Below are positions 52,844 to 61,356 of a DNA stretch of 64,000 nucleotides, one piece after another. The stretch covers positions 1 through 64,000 of the forward strand of contig JAPPNO010000042.1 in the NCBI GenBank assembly GCA_028873845.1, in the 5' to 3' direction. The DNA is from Gemmatimonadota bacterium. Its GTDB lineage: Bacteria > Gemmatimonadota > Gemmatimonadetes > Longimicrobiales > Gaopeijiaceae. The position numbers and the translations under genes are program-made. Within the stretch, counting starts at the first letter, position 1. Each line of letters opens with the position of its first letter. The notes under the pieces are model-generated. The model searched no databases, was not told where the DNA came from, and saw only the letters and a program-made list of their open reading frames with translations.

Positions 52844-54187
52844 CTACAGCGCCCCCTTCAGGAACTCCAGGAACTCCTCGCGATCCCGCGTCAGCCCCAG
52901 AAACGTCGCGATCGTCTCACCCTCGCCGTCCAGCACCGCGTAGAGCGGCAGCGCGATGGTGCCGAACTTCTCCTTCTGGTAGTCCATCTGATCTTCGTAG
53001 ACCTCGCCCTCCCCGTCGGTGAAGAGTCGGGCCAGGACGAAACGCTCAAGCTGCTCCGCGACTTCGGGGATGGTGAACATGTTCGACTCCATCCAGCGGC
53101 AGTTCGTGCAGGTGTAGCCGGTGAAGTCGATGAAGACGCGGTTGCCGCTCTCGCGGGCTGCGGCGAGGGCCCCGTCGAGATCGTTCTGATACCAGTGGAA
53201 GCCGTCGTGTTCCTCGCCCCGTTCGGCCATGGCGAGCGCGCCTGCCGGGGTGTCCTCGAAGCGCGGGGGCAGGAAGGACTCGATCTCGCCGAGCGGACGT
53301 CCGTCGAGGCCGAGGGTGAGCCAGATGCCCAAGGCGACAAAGCCGCCCGCGAAGCCGAGGCGGACGGGCTTGGGCCGGGCCGCCGGTCCGCTCCCGGCGA
53401 CCGCCGCCACGGCGGACCGCGCGCTCAGCAGGATGTAGGCCGCGATCACGACGCACAGCACCGCCCACGACACGAGCACCACCTGGCGGGTGAAGATCCC
53501 CCACCCCAGCACCAGGTCCGCGTTCGAGACGAACTTGAGCGCGGCGCCCAGCTCCACGAGTCCCAGCACCACCTTGACCGACTTGAGCCAGCCCCCGGAG
53601 CTCGGCATGCGCTTCAGCATGCGCGGCGCGAGGGCCAGGAAGAAGAAGGGGACGGCAAAGGTTGTCGAGAAGACGAGCAGCCCAACCACCGGCTGCTGCC
53701 ACTGACCCTGCGACGCCAGCACGAGCAGCGTGCCCACGAACGGGGCCGTACAGGTGAAGGTGGTGACCGCGAAAGTCCCCCCCATCAGCACCGCGCCCAC
53801 GCCCCCCCCGCCGGAGCCCCGCTCACGGCTGACCCGGTCGAGGCGGGTGAGCAACCCGGACGGGATCCGGATCTCGTACAGGCCGAAGAAGTTCAGCGCG
53901 AAGGCCACGAACATGGCCGCGATCGCCATGTTGGTCCACGGACTGGCCGCGAAGCGGGCCATCCCCGCGGCACCGACCAGAATCGAGGTCGCGAGCCCCA
54001 CGGCCGTGAATGTCCCGATAATCCCCCCGCCGAAGAGCAGCGCGTTCTTGACCGCGGCCTGGCGGCTCTCACCCCCGTGCTTCGCGAAGTACGAGGCCGT
54101 GATGGGGATCATGGGGAAGACGCACGGCGTGATGAGCGCGAAGGCCCCGGCCGAGATGGCCAGCCAGAAGAAGGCGCCGTCGATCAT
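52844..54187 (-). CDS. dsbD: DsbD-type thiol:disulfide interchange membrane protein (beta and gamma parts)
   Basis: A 447-residue inner-membrane electron transporter. Eight or so membrane helices include the cysteine-containing TPCVFPMIPIT near residue 20 and TCTAPFVGT near 145, which accept electrons from cytoplasmic thioredoxin. A periplasmic thioredoxin-like C-terminal domain carries GYTCTNCRWMESNMF. The N-terminal alpha domain of DsbD is missing but is encoded by the next gene upstream, 6 bp away. It would supply reductant to periplasmic proteins such as the TlpA copies nearby. Confidence 0.93.
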   Translation of the reverse strand: MIDGAFFWLAISAGAFALITPCVFPMIPITASYFAKHGGESRQAAVKNALLFGGGIIGTFTAVGLATSILVGAAGMARFAASPWTNMAIAAMFVAFALNFFGLYEIRIPSGLLTRLDRVSRERGSGGGGVGAVLMGGTFAVTTFTCTAPFVGTLLVLASQGQWQQPVVGLLVFSTTFAVPFFFLALAPRMLKRMPSSGGWLKSVKVVLGLVELGAALKFVSNADLVLGWGIFTRQVVLVSWAVLCVVIAAYILLSARSAVAAVAGSGPAARPKPVRLGFAGGFVALGIWLTLGLDGRPLGEIESFLPPRFEDTPAGALAMAERGEEHDGFHWYQNDLDGALAAARESGNRVFIDFTGYTCTNCRWMESNMFTIPEVAEQLERFVLARLFTDGEGEVYEDQMDYQKEKFGTIALPLYAVLDGEGETIATFLGLTRDREEFLEFLKGAL

Positions 54188-54193
54188 GTGGTT

Positions 54194-54703
54194 CTAGCCC
54201 TTCTTTTTCGGGATGATCTTGACCGGCACCGCGATCTTCTCCGTCTGCGCGGGGAGGCAGACGCGGTTGGTGCACGCCTGGTAGCGGGCGCGAACCTCCA
54301 TCTCGGTGACGTCGGAGCCGGCCTCGACCGACACCTGCACCGGCACCGTGTACGAGACCTTGCCCTCGTGCATCTCCACCTGCATCTGGAAGTTCTGGTC
54401 GAACTTCACCTTGGGCTTCGTGCCCTCGACCTTGCCGGCCACGGTGAAGGGCTGGTCCGAACTCAGCGAGATCTTGCTGGGCACGGGGCCGCCCTCGCCC
54501 TGCGTGATCGAGTAGATGTACCAGCCCGCGTCGATCGTCGCCTTGACGGATACGGTGATTTTCGCACCCGGCGTGAGGCTCTCCTCTTCGATCTCCGCCG
54601 TCCAGTGGACCGGATCCTGGGCCTGGGCGCTGCCCGTCACGAGCGCCGCCGAAACCGCCAGCGCCGGGAACAGCGTCACCAGCGATTTGCTTTTCGATAT
54701 CAT
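54194..54703 (-). CDS. DsbD alpha-like periplasmic domain protein
   Basis: A 169-residue exported protein (signal MISKSKSLVTLFPALAVSAA, cut near AQAQ). The mature part matches the immunoglobulin-like DsbD alpha domain, ending in YQACTNRVCLPAQTEKIAVPV with the two active cysteines that pass electrons on to periplasmic partners. Splitting this domain from the membrane part is unusual compared with E. coli DsbD. It ends 6 bp before the dsbD gene. Upstream lies a 67-bp spacer with four phased TATGG repeats. Confidence 0.9.
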   Translation of the reverse strand: MISKSKSLVTLFPALAVSAALVTGSAQAQDPVHWTAEIEEESLTPGAKITVSVKATIDAGWYIYSITQGEGGPVPSKISLSSDQPFTVAGKVEGTKPKVKFDQNFQMQVEMHEGKVSYTVPVQVSVEAGSDVTEMEVRARYQACTNRVCLPAQTEKIAVPVKIIPKKKG

Positions 54704-54728
54704 TTCGCGTCTCCTGAATGGTTTCCCA

Positions 54729-54765
54729 TATGGCCCGTATGGCTCAATATGGGTCGTATGGGTCA
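54729..54765. repeat. Four phased TATGG repeats upstream of the DsbD alpha gene
   Basis: TATGG occurs at 54729, 54738, 54748 and 54757, at 9-10 bp intervals (one helical turn), in the spacer between the LolA/TlpA fusion gene and the DsbD alpha gene. It could be a protein-binding site or a decayed hairpin. Confidence 0.4.
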
Positions 54766-54770
54766 GTGAG

Positions 54771-56171
54771 TCATTCGATCCCGAACTTCTTCAGCTCCTC
54801 GCGGAAGATCGGGATCGAGACCCCGTACTTCGAGAAGGCGCTCGCGATCCTGCCCTCCGGATCGATGATGTAGTGCTTGCCGTCGTAGGCGTTGTAGTTC
54901 TCGTAGACTTCGGGCATCGACAGGTAGCCGTAGCCGTTCTCGTCGAGGACGCCGCTCGGGTCGCTCACGATGGGATGCGTGATCCCGTTGTATTCGACGA
55001 GGCGCCGCACGGTCTCCATTTCGTCGTAGGTCACCGTGAGGACCGTCAGTCCCTTGTCGTTCAGCTCGCGGTGGAGCTGCTCGACGTGGGGCATCTCCAC
55101 CCGGCAGCCCGCGCACGAATACCCCCAGAAAACCATCAGCACGGCCTTGTTCTCGGCTGCCAGTTCGGAGAGGGTGACCGTGCCGCCGAGCGACGATTCC
55201 AGGGTGAAGTCGGGGGCCGGGGTCCCGATGGGCAGGTCGGCGTACTTGCCGCTCGAGAGCCCGTGGTCGGGATCGACCGTCCGGCACTCGGCGCCCTCCG
55301 GCGCGTTGAAGGCGAAGTCGGCCGGGTCGGCCTTACCGCCCTCGCGGATTTCGGTGACGAGGTGTTCGGTGTTTGCCGTCGTCCACACGCTGCCGCCCTC
55401 GCCCTCTGTGGTGGTCACGATCCTGCGCGTGAACCCGTCCTCGCCGACGTAGAGACGGCTCTTGTAGAGCGGATCGTCGTCGGGGTAGTTGTAGGCGATC
55501 TTGTAGTGCCAGTCGATCACGTCCACCGGAACCCCGCCGACCTCGTCCTTCCCGACGTAGTCCACCGAGCGCAGCCCCGGGTCCTGCAGGCGCCACTTCG
55601 TGGACCAGTGCCCGGGCACCGCCGAGCGGATCAGCCACGGCCCGAAGTCGAAGAAGCTCCAGTGGATGGTGTTGAAGCTGTCGACCTCGCGCATCCTTTC
55701 CGGGGGCCCCATCTCGGCGGTGGTGCAGTACGGGGCGGGCGCACCCTCGGTGCTCCTGATGCTCCACTTCGTCGTGCCGTCGGAGGCCAGGACGTGGGTG
55801 CTCTTCGACTCCCTGCGCATGAGGGTGGGGTCGTCCGGACCGGTCGGCCCTTCGTACGCGTAGCGGCTCTCGGCGGTGATGTGGAATAGGTTGGGGCGCG
55901 CCAGGCGGAGCACGGTCGCTTCGGCCTGCTCGGAGGACCCCGAGGACCCGTTCATCTCGTAGACCGCGTGGAGGGACTTGCTGTTGGCGAAGGCTTCGTC
56001 GCTGGCTTCGAGGACGGCGACTGCCCTGGAATCGATGCGGGGATCGCCGGGTTCGCCGGTGCCGGTGATGGTGGCGGTCCCGCCGTAGCGGAGGCCCAGA
56101 ACGACGGCCAGAGCGCCCAAAGCCACGATGAGGAACGCACTTCGGGTGGTTCTGCGCGCCAGGTCGGACAT
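54771..56171 (-). CDS. LolA/RseB-like domain fused to a TlpA-type redoxin
   Basis: A 466-residue exported protein. Residues 1-35 hold a membrane anchor (AFLIVALGALAVVLGLRY). Residues ~50-310 resemble the LolA/RseB-like lipoprotein-binding fold (FHITAESRYAYEG, SRLYVGEDGFTRRIVTTT). Residues ~320-466 are an AhpC/TSA redoxin domain (IGTPAPDFTLESSLGGTVTL) with catalytic pair CAGC in YSCAGCRVEMPHVEQ. It would work in the periplasm, perhaps sensing a hydrophobic ligand and reducing disulfides. AGGAGC precedes the ATG at 56171. Followed on the same strand by the split DsbD, a likely electron source. Confidence 0.88.
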   Translation of the reverse strand: MSDLARRTTRSAFLIVALGALAVVLGLRYGGTATITGTGEPGDPRIDSRAVAVLEASDEAFANSKSLHAVYEMNGSSGSSEQAEATVLRLARPNLFHITAESRYAYEGPTGPDDPTLMRRESKSTHVLASDGTTKWSIRSTEGAPAPYCTTAEMGPPERMREVDSFNTIHWSFFDFGPWLIRSAVPGHWSTKWRLQDPGLRSVDYVGKDEVGGVPVDVIDWHYKIAYNYPDDDPLYKSRLYVGEDGFTRRIVTTTEGEGGSVWTTANTEHLVTEIREGGKADPADFAFNAPEGAECRTVDPDHGLSSGKYADLPIGTPAPDFTLESSLGGTVTLSELAAENKAVLMVFWGYSCAGCRVEMPHVEQLHRELNDKGLTVLTVTYDEMETVRRLVEYNGITHPIVSDPSGVLDENGYGYLSMPEVYENYNAYDGKHYIIDPEGRIASAFSKYGVSIPIFREELKKFGIE

Positions 56172-56253
56172 CGGTGTGCTCCTGTGTGGGCTCCGGGGCA
56201 TTCCACCTACAGATTAGCCGATGGGGCGGATGTGGGGCAAGTTGAGAGCACTC

Positions 56254-56571
56254 ATGGGCAATCTGACGATACGCAACGTGGACGACGCCGTAATCGACCG
56301 GCTCAAGGCACAGGCACGGGCGAACGAACGCTCCCTTGAGGGCGAGGTGCGTTACCTGCTTACTCGGGCGGTGTCCGATCACCTCCGTCTCGCGGAGTTC
56401 CGAGCGGAGGCCAAGACCCTGTCGGCTACCGTGTGGCAGCACGAAGCAGAGGGAAAGCACCCTTCTCATTCGCGAGGATCGGGATCGGTGATTGCGGCCG
56501 TCAACACCGGCGGGACACCCCGGCGAGCAGGGGACGGCGAGAGCCCCCGTTGTCCGCCACCATTGCCCTGA
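56254..56571 (+). CDS. FitA/Arc-type ribbon-helix-helix antitoxin, orphan
   Basis: A 105-residue frame whose first ~75 residues read as a FitA-type antitoxin (NLTIRNVDDAVIDRLKAQAR, NERSLEGEVRYLLTRAV). The final ~30 residues are proline- and glycine-rich and unlike the family. A VapC/FitB PIN-domain toxin would be expected next, but the DNA downstream is the end of the convergent protease gene. The antitoxin is therefore an orphan, with its 3' end probably altered by a rearrangement. GAGAGC lies before the chosen ATG. Divergent from the LolA/redoxin gene. Confidence 0.75.
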   Translation: MGNLTIRNVDDAVIDRLKAQARANERSLEGEVRYLLTRAVSDHLRLAEFRAEAKTLSATVWQHEAEGKHPSHSRGSGSVIAAVNTGGTPRRAGDGESPRCPPPLP

Positions 56572-56606
56572 AATGGCCGACAAACCGTGCCGATGCGCCC
56601 CCGAGA

Positions 56607-59120
56607 CTACCCCGATCCCGGCTCCAGAATCGCGTCGATCCTGGCCACGACGTCCTCAAGGTGCGCCCCCGTCACCCGGTCGGCCACGCCCCGATTCACC
56701 CGCCTCGACACCCCGTCCCTCAGCGAGCGCAACTGCTCCCGCACCAGCGGCCGAATGTCCGACGTGCTCACATCCTGCGTAACCGGCCCGAACGGGAAAG
56801 TCGGCGGCTCCTCCGTCATCAGCGACTCCATGCGTTCCAGGTAGGCCCGCTGCAGGGCCCGCCGGTACGGACCGATCTCCGAAACCCGCGCCAGATCCTG
56901 CCACACCGCCGCCCGCACGTCGTCCAGAAACTCGGCGAGCGGATACGCGTCCCCAGGCTGTGTGATCTCAAGCTCCGCCAGCGCCGACATCCGCGACGTG
57001 GAAAGCAACTGGTTCAGCACCGAAGCCTGCAACCGCGAGATGTTCGCCACGCTCGCCCCGTTCGGACCGATCTTCTCCAGAATCGCGGGGTCGTTCAGCC
57101 ATGTCGGCGCCGTGAAGGCCTCGCGCGCCAGCCATTCCATCGCCCGCTTCTGTTCAGCCCGCGGCAACCCGTCAAACACCGCCCCATCCTGGTCCGCAGT
57201 CTTCAGATCCACATGCACACCCCCCACCAGCGTCACGATGTGCCGCACGTACCGCGTCCACTGCGTGACCGCCTCGCCGTAGATCTCGGCCAGGTCGCTG
57301 TAGTCCTCACCCGGCTTCGTGGTCCACGCCACCAGGTTGGGCACGATGCGGCGCAGGTTGTCCATGCCGTAGGTGTTGGCGCGCACCAGGTCGTCGCCCA
57401 TGTCCTCTGTTTGCGCGCGCGGGTCGGTCACCCCGAGCCCGCCCGGCAGGAACTTGTACATGCGGTCGTGCGCGCGGTCCACGATCCACCGGTTGAGGGT
57501 GGGGATCTCGTCCTCGGGCGTTTCGGCGCCGGGGATCACCCGGTACCCCCAGTTCACCGAATGGTGGTCGTAGACCCCGATCCGACGCAGGAAGTCCTTC
57601 GGCTCGAGCCCGTCCTCCGGCTGCGCGATGTAGTTCTGGCGCGCGTAGTCCATGATCGTCGGCGCCACGCCCATCCTGCTCGCGAAGCTCTGCGAGCGTA
57701 GCGAATCGACGGGGTACGACGAACTGGCCACCATGTTGTGCGGCAGCCCGATCGCGTGGCCGACCTCGTGGGTGATGACCTGCTCCATCGCCTCTTCCAT
57801 CAGCTCGTCGGTGAGCGGGAGCTGGCGTGCGTCGGGGTTGGCGGCGCCGGTCTGCACCATCATCCAGTTGCGGTAGGAGCGCATGTGGTTGTGGAACCAG
57901 ACGATGTCGGACTCGATGATCTCACCGGTGCGCGGATCGGACGTGCTCGGCCCGACCGCATTTCGCACCTCGCTGGCCGACCAGCGCGCCACCGAGTAGC
58001 GCACGTCCTCGGGGTCCCAGTCCGGGTCCTCGTCCTTCGAAGGGGCCTCGCGCGCGATGATCGCGTTGCTGAACCCGGCCGTCTCGAAGGCGGCCTGCCA
58101 GTTCTCGATCCCGCGCCTGACCGCATCCACGTAGCGCTCCGGGGTCGCCGGGTCGACGTAGTAGATGATCGGGTTGACGGGGTCGACCACTTCGCCGCGC
58201 GCGTACGCCTCCGGGTCGGAGGGCTCCATGCGCCAGCGGCGAATGAAGGTCTCGGTGGCGGCCTTCTGCTCGTTAAGCCCGTAGTTGATGCGGCTGACGG
58301 TGAAGTAGCCGACGCGGGGGTCGGAGTAGCGGGGACGCATGGGTTCGGCCGGCAGAAGCACGAGCGACTGGTTCATCTCCAGCGACACTGTGTTGGTCAG
58401 CGCGTCGTTGGGAGGCGATCCCGCGTCCCAGGTCAGCGTGTGCCGCACGTTTATGTTGAGCGGGTAGCTGCGCATGCGGCTGATGAAGCTCCGGTCGGCG
58501 TCGAGGCGGCGCACCTGGTAGTCGCGACGCTGGAAGGAGCTGAGGCCCGAGATGGAGGGCGTGTCGCCGCCGAAGAAGTCGGTGACGTCGATGACCGAGC
58601 TGGCCGAGTCGGGGCCGCGCGCCTGGATTTCCCAGGACTCGAGGATGGGCGCGAAGTAGTTCGCCTCGACGGAGGCCGCGATGGCGAGGGTGTCGTCGGC
58701 GACGGCGGTGCCGTAGTGCTTGCGGAGCATGATGCGGTCGCCGCGCCGTTCGAAGCGGAGCATCTGGCGGTTGACGGCTGATCCGGCGGGGGTGAAGCCG
58801 CCCATGCCGTCCATCTTGCCGGCGATGCGGGAGATGAGGAGTAGGTCGCGGCCGAGGAGCGAGTCGGGGATCTCGAAGAGGTAGTCCTCGTCCTTCCTGT
58901 GGACGGTGAAGAGGCCCTCGTCGGACTCGGCGTCCTTGATGACGTCTTCGTAGGTGGTTTGCCGGGACTCTTCCTGGCCGGGGGAGCCGGGACGGTCCGG
59001 TGCGTCCTCGCCGGGGGAAGGGGTGGGGGTGGCCGGTGCGGCGTCGGTGGTGGCGCGTCCGCCGCATGCCGCGGCCAGAGCGATGGAGAGGATGGCGGTC
59101 CAGGTGCGCAGGTGGTTCAT
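56607..59120 (-). CDS. Large zinc-dependent metalloprotease lipoprotein (DUF4953/DUF5117-type)
   Basis: An 837-residue exported protein with a lipobox (ILSIALAAACGG). Two lineage-typical N-terminal domains (about 60-380, with ISRIAGKMDGMGGFTPAGSA) precede the catalytic part: VITHEVGHAIGLPHNMVAS gives HExxHxxGxxH, and PTIMDYAR is the Met-turn. The architecture matches zinc-dependent metalloproteases of Bacteroidota and Gemmatimonadota. It probably degrades proteins in the periplasm or outside. GAGAACC lies before the ATG at 59120. Convergent with the orphan antitoxin. Confidence 0.92.
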   Translation of the reverse strand: MNHLRTWTAILSIALAAACGGRATTDAAPATPTPSPGEDAPDRPGSPGQEESRQTTYEDVIKDAESDEGLFTVHRKDEDYLFEIPDSLLGRDLLLISRIAGKMDGMGGFTPAGSAVNRQMLRFERRGDRIMLRKHYGTAVADDTLAIAASVEANYFAPILESWEIQARGPDSASSVIDVTDFFGGDTPSISGLSSFQRRDYQVRRLDADRSFISRMRSYPLNINVRHTLTWDAGSPPNDALTNTVSLEMNQSLVLLPAEPMRPRYSDPRVGYFTVSRINYGLNEQKAATETFIRRWRMEPSDPEAYARGEVVDPVNPIIYYVDPATPERYVDAVRRGIENWQAAFETAGFSNAIIAREAPSKDEDPDWDPEDVRYSVARWSASEVRNAVGPSTSDPRTGEIIESDIVWFHNHMRSYRNWMMVQTGAANPDARQLPLTDELMEEAMEQVITHEVGHAIGLPHNMVASSSYPVDSLRSQSFASRMGVAPTIMDYARQNYIAQPEDGLEPKDFLRRIGVYDHHSVNWGYRVIPGAETPEDEIPTLNRWIVDRAHDRMYKFLPGGLGVTDPRAQTEDMGDDLVRANTYGMDNLRRIVPNLVAWTTKPGEDYSDLAEIYGEAVTQWTRYVRHIVTLVGGVHVDLKTADQDGAVFDGLPRAEQKRAMEWLAREAFTAPTWLNDPAILEKIGPNGASVANISRLQASVLNQLLSTSRMSALAELEITQPGDAYPLAEFLDDVRAAVWQDLARVSEIGPYRRALQRAYLERMESLMTEEPPTFPFGPVTQDVSTSDIRPLVREQLRSLRDGVSRRVNRGVADRVTGAHLEDVVARIDAILEPGSG

Positions 59121-59342
59121 CGTTGGTTCTCGGGGCTCCTCGTGGGCTTCGGGTTGGGGAGGTTCAACATGCCGCGGATCCGCGTTCGGTGAAACCTCGT
59201 CGGGGGATGGGGGCAACCTTTCGACGTGGGTTGGGGGTGCGATAGGTTGCCGTGGCGAGGCTCGCGGGAAGTCTGCTGCATTCGTCTGGCGATGCTTCCG
59301 GGCTTGAACGCTGGACTCGGAGGATCACGATGTCAAGTCGAA

Positions 59343-59369
59343 TGTACAAAATGTCAAGTGTAGTATACT
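59343..59369 (+). promoter_or_regulatory. Candidate promoter of the cupin gene
   Basis: TGTACA (59343-59348), 15 nt ending GTGTAG, then TATACT (59364-59369), in an AT-rich patch 35 bp before the ATG at 59404. It matches the recurring element closely and gives a short leader. Confidence 0.5.
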
Positions 59370-59403
59370 TCTGATCCCCATAGACTGCTGAAGGATTGCA
59401 AAA

Positions 59404-59934
59404 ATGCCAAGACTGCTCGCACTCGGCCTCGCCGCCTCGCTACTGTCGGTTGCGTGGTTGCTCAGCCCGCCTGGTGACAACCCCGCCGCCATCCACATCT
59501 CCGCCGCCGACATCCTCGCCACGATCGAGAACGCGCCCGCCAACCGCGTTAGCGACCAGCAGATCCGGCACATCGACGCGGGGGGGCACAATGTGGGCGT
59601 GGGTGTCGTGCGGCGCCCGCCAACCACTTCACTCGGCGCGATCCAGCACCACAACCAGACCGAGGTCTACTACGTGGTGGCGGGGCGGGGGACGATGGTG
59701 ACGGGTGGGGAACTCACGAACGGGCGTGAACTGAACCCGGACGGCGTGGTGGTGCGCACGCTCACGGGGCCGAGTGCGGTGGGCGGGATCGAGGGGGGCG
59801 AGAGCCGGGAGGTGGGGCCGGGTGACATGGTGATCGTCCCGGCGGGGTCGCCGCACGGGTTCAGCGAGATCACCGAGACGATCACCTATATCGTGATGCG
59901 GGTGGATCCGGAGCAGCTGGTGGAGTTGAAGTAG
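59404..59934 (+). CDS. Exported cupin-domain protein
   Basis: A 176-residue protein with an N-terminal membrane/signal segment (LLALGLAASLLSVAWLL) and one cupin barrel. The first cupin motif is AIQHHNQTEVYYVVAGRGTM (His, His, Glu as metal ligands) and the second GDMVIVPAGSPHGFSE with the final His. Metal-binding residues are complete, so an enzyme or binding role is possible; no substrate is evident. A promoter-like element lies just upstream. No operon partner. Confidence 0.85.
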   Translation: MPRLLALGLAASLLSVAWLLSPPGDNPAAIHISAADILATIENAPANRVSDQQIRHIDAGGHNVGVGVVRRPPTTSLGAIQHHNQTEVYYVVAGRGTMVTGGELTNGRELNPDGVVVRTLTGPSAVGGIEGGESREVGPGDMVIVPAGSPHGFSEITETITYIVMRVDPEQLVELK

Positions 59935-60390
59935 GGGGTGGCGCAGCCTGCGCGGCTGCCAGCGGCTACCGGAACGTCTCCGGCAGCAACTCCCAGACCA
60001 TGGTGCATCACGGCCCGGCCCGCGAATGGCTACCGCCTGACCGCGGGCCTACCGTGATGCCCACCCGCCATCCGCGCCTCTGCGCGCCTCCGCAAGCTCG
60101 TAGCTCGCCTGCGTCCGCGTCCAATGATCAGCCGTGCCCCAGCCAAGGGCTTCCAGCGCCAGCGCCATGTTTGCTGACACACCCGCGAAACGGAACCCCC
60201 TTGCCCTTCGGCCGCCTGTAGCCGACGCGGGTTACGAAGATTGTCGTTGACAATCGGCGCCCATCCTCCCATTATATACGAGAACCTTCGTGGATCAGGC
60301 AGGAAACCGCCGGTGATGGCCAGCGGAAGAAGTCACGAGGGTTGCCCCACGATGGGACAACCCGGGAATCTGCTCGAAAGGAGATTGAGG
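59935..60390. other. Intergenic region before the plug-domain lipoprotein
   Basis: No gene is supported in this 456-bp stretch. The last third holds an inverted repeat overlapping a TTGACA box and the AT-rich ATTATATAC, described separately. Confidence 0.5.
60239..60278 (+). promoter_or_regulatory. Promoter with operator-like inverted repeat
   Basis: GATTGTC, loop GTT, GACAATC (60239-60255) is a perfect 7-bp inverted repeat whose right arm overlaps TTGACA (60247-60252). ATTATATAC follows at 60271-60279 (17-nt spacing to CATTAT). Overlap of dyad and -35 suggests repression of the lipoprotein gene 110 bp downstream. Confidence 0.45.
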
Positions 60391-61158
60391 ATGATGAGCG
60401 AGAAACAAGAGAGGCCGGGCGCGGCCCGCACGGCCATGATCGCGTGGGTGGCGGCGGGCGCGCTGGTGGCGGGGTGCGCCGCGCCGCTGCCGACGGAACT
60501 CGGTGACGCGACCGAGGAGGCGGTGGACGTTCAGGCGCGAGAGGCCAGGGACGACACGCCTGCCCGCTGGGCCGACCGGTTCCAGGACGCCCACGACACC
60601 TACCTGGCCAAATGGTTCGTCTCGGACCCGGCTCCGCTCGTGTTCGTGGACGATGTGCGGGTGGGGCGCTACGGGGACCTGCCCGGATCGGTCCGGCTCT
60701 GGTCCGAGAGCGGCCTCAGGAGAGAAGGGCTGGTCGACCGCGTCGAAGTGATCGGTGGTCCGAAGTCCCGGGAACTCTACGGCGCGGAGGGCGCCGGCGG
60801 CGCGATCCTGGTCTTCACGAAGGACCGTGCCGCGGAAGGGGAGGCTGTCGAAACCGTGGCCCGAAGTGCGGCGGAATCCAGCCGGGCCGATCCGCGGGAG
60901 GGCAAGTTCTCGAGGATGGCCGGGCCGCGTCCGTTTTCTCGCCCCTTTCCGCTCCTCATCATCGAGGGCGTCCGCGTGATAATCCACGGGGACGCACGCG
61001 ACGAGGTCGGCATGCCAAGGCCCTGGCCGGCTGCAACGCCCATGCCGGAGGATCTCAGGGACATCGACAGAATCGAGGTGATCAAGGGCGCAGCGGCCGC
61101 AACGCTCTACGGCCGCGATGCCGTCGGCGGGGCGATTCTGATCTACCTGAAGAAATGA
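60391..61158 (+). CDS. Lipoprotein with two TonB-receptor plug-like units
   Basis: A 255-residue lipoprotein (lipobox WVAAGALVAGCAA). It holds two copies of the TonB-dependent receptor plug core: PLVFVDDVRVG with VDRVEVIGGPKSRELYGAEG, and PLLIIEGVRVI with IDRIEVIKGAAAATLYGRDA, each ending GGAILxxxK. The beta-barrel of a receptor is missing, so it cannot be a transporter. It may interact with TonB or with carbohydrate/protein ligands at the outer membrane. AAGGAG precedes the ATG pair at 60391. The duplicated plug without barrel is unusual. Confidence 0.85.
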   Translation: MMSEKQERPGAARTAMIAWVAAGALVAGCAAPLPTELGDATEEAVDVQAREARDDTPARWADRFQDAHDTYLAKWFVSDPAPLVFVDDVRVGRYGDLPGSVRLWSESGLRREGLVDRVEVIGGPKSRELYGAEGAGGAILVFTKDRAAEGEAVETVARSAAESSRADPREGKFSRMAGPRPFSRPFPLLIIEGVRVIIHGDARDEVGMPRPWPAATPMPEDLRDIDRIEVIKGAAAATLYGRDAVGGAILIYLKK

Positions 61159-61356
61159 TCCGCAGGGATTCCCTCGGGTTCATAGGCCGTGCCGGAGAAG
61201 GTCCGGCGGAGTTCATGTGATCCGATTCGCCGCCGCGAGCCAGGGTCAGGTGGGCGGGCGCGCAATCGCTGTGGTTCGTCGAGCTGACGAGCTCGACATC
61301 CGCTCGGTGGCTGGATATGCCATCCGCCGTCCCTGACCTGCTTCATCCACCGACCC

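Noticed and set aside
56254-56571. A complete VapBC/FitAB toxin-antitoxin module
   Set aside because: No PIN-domain protein with conserved acidic residues follows; the next DNA codes for the convergent metalloprotease.
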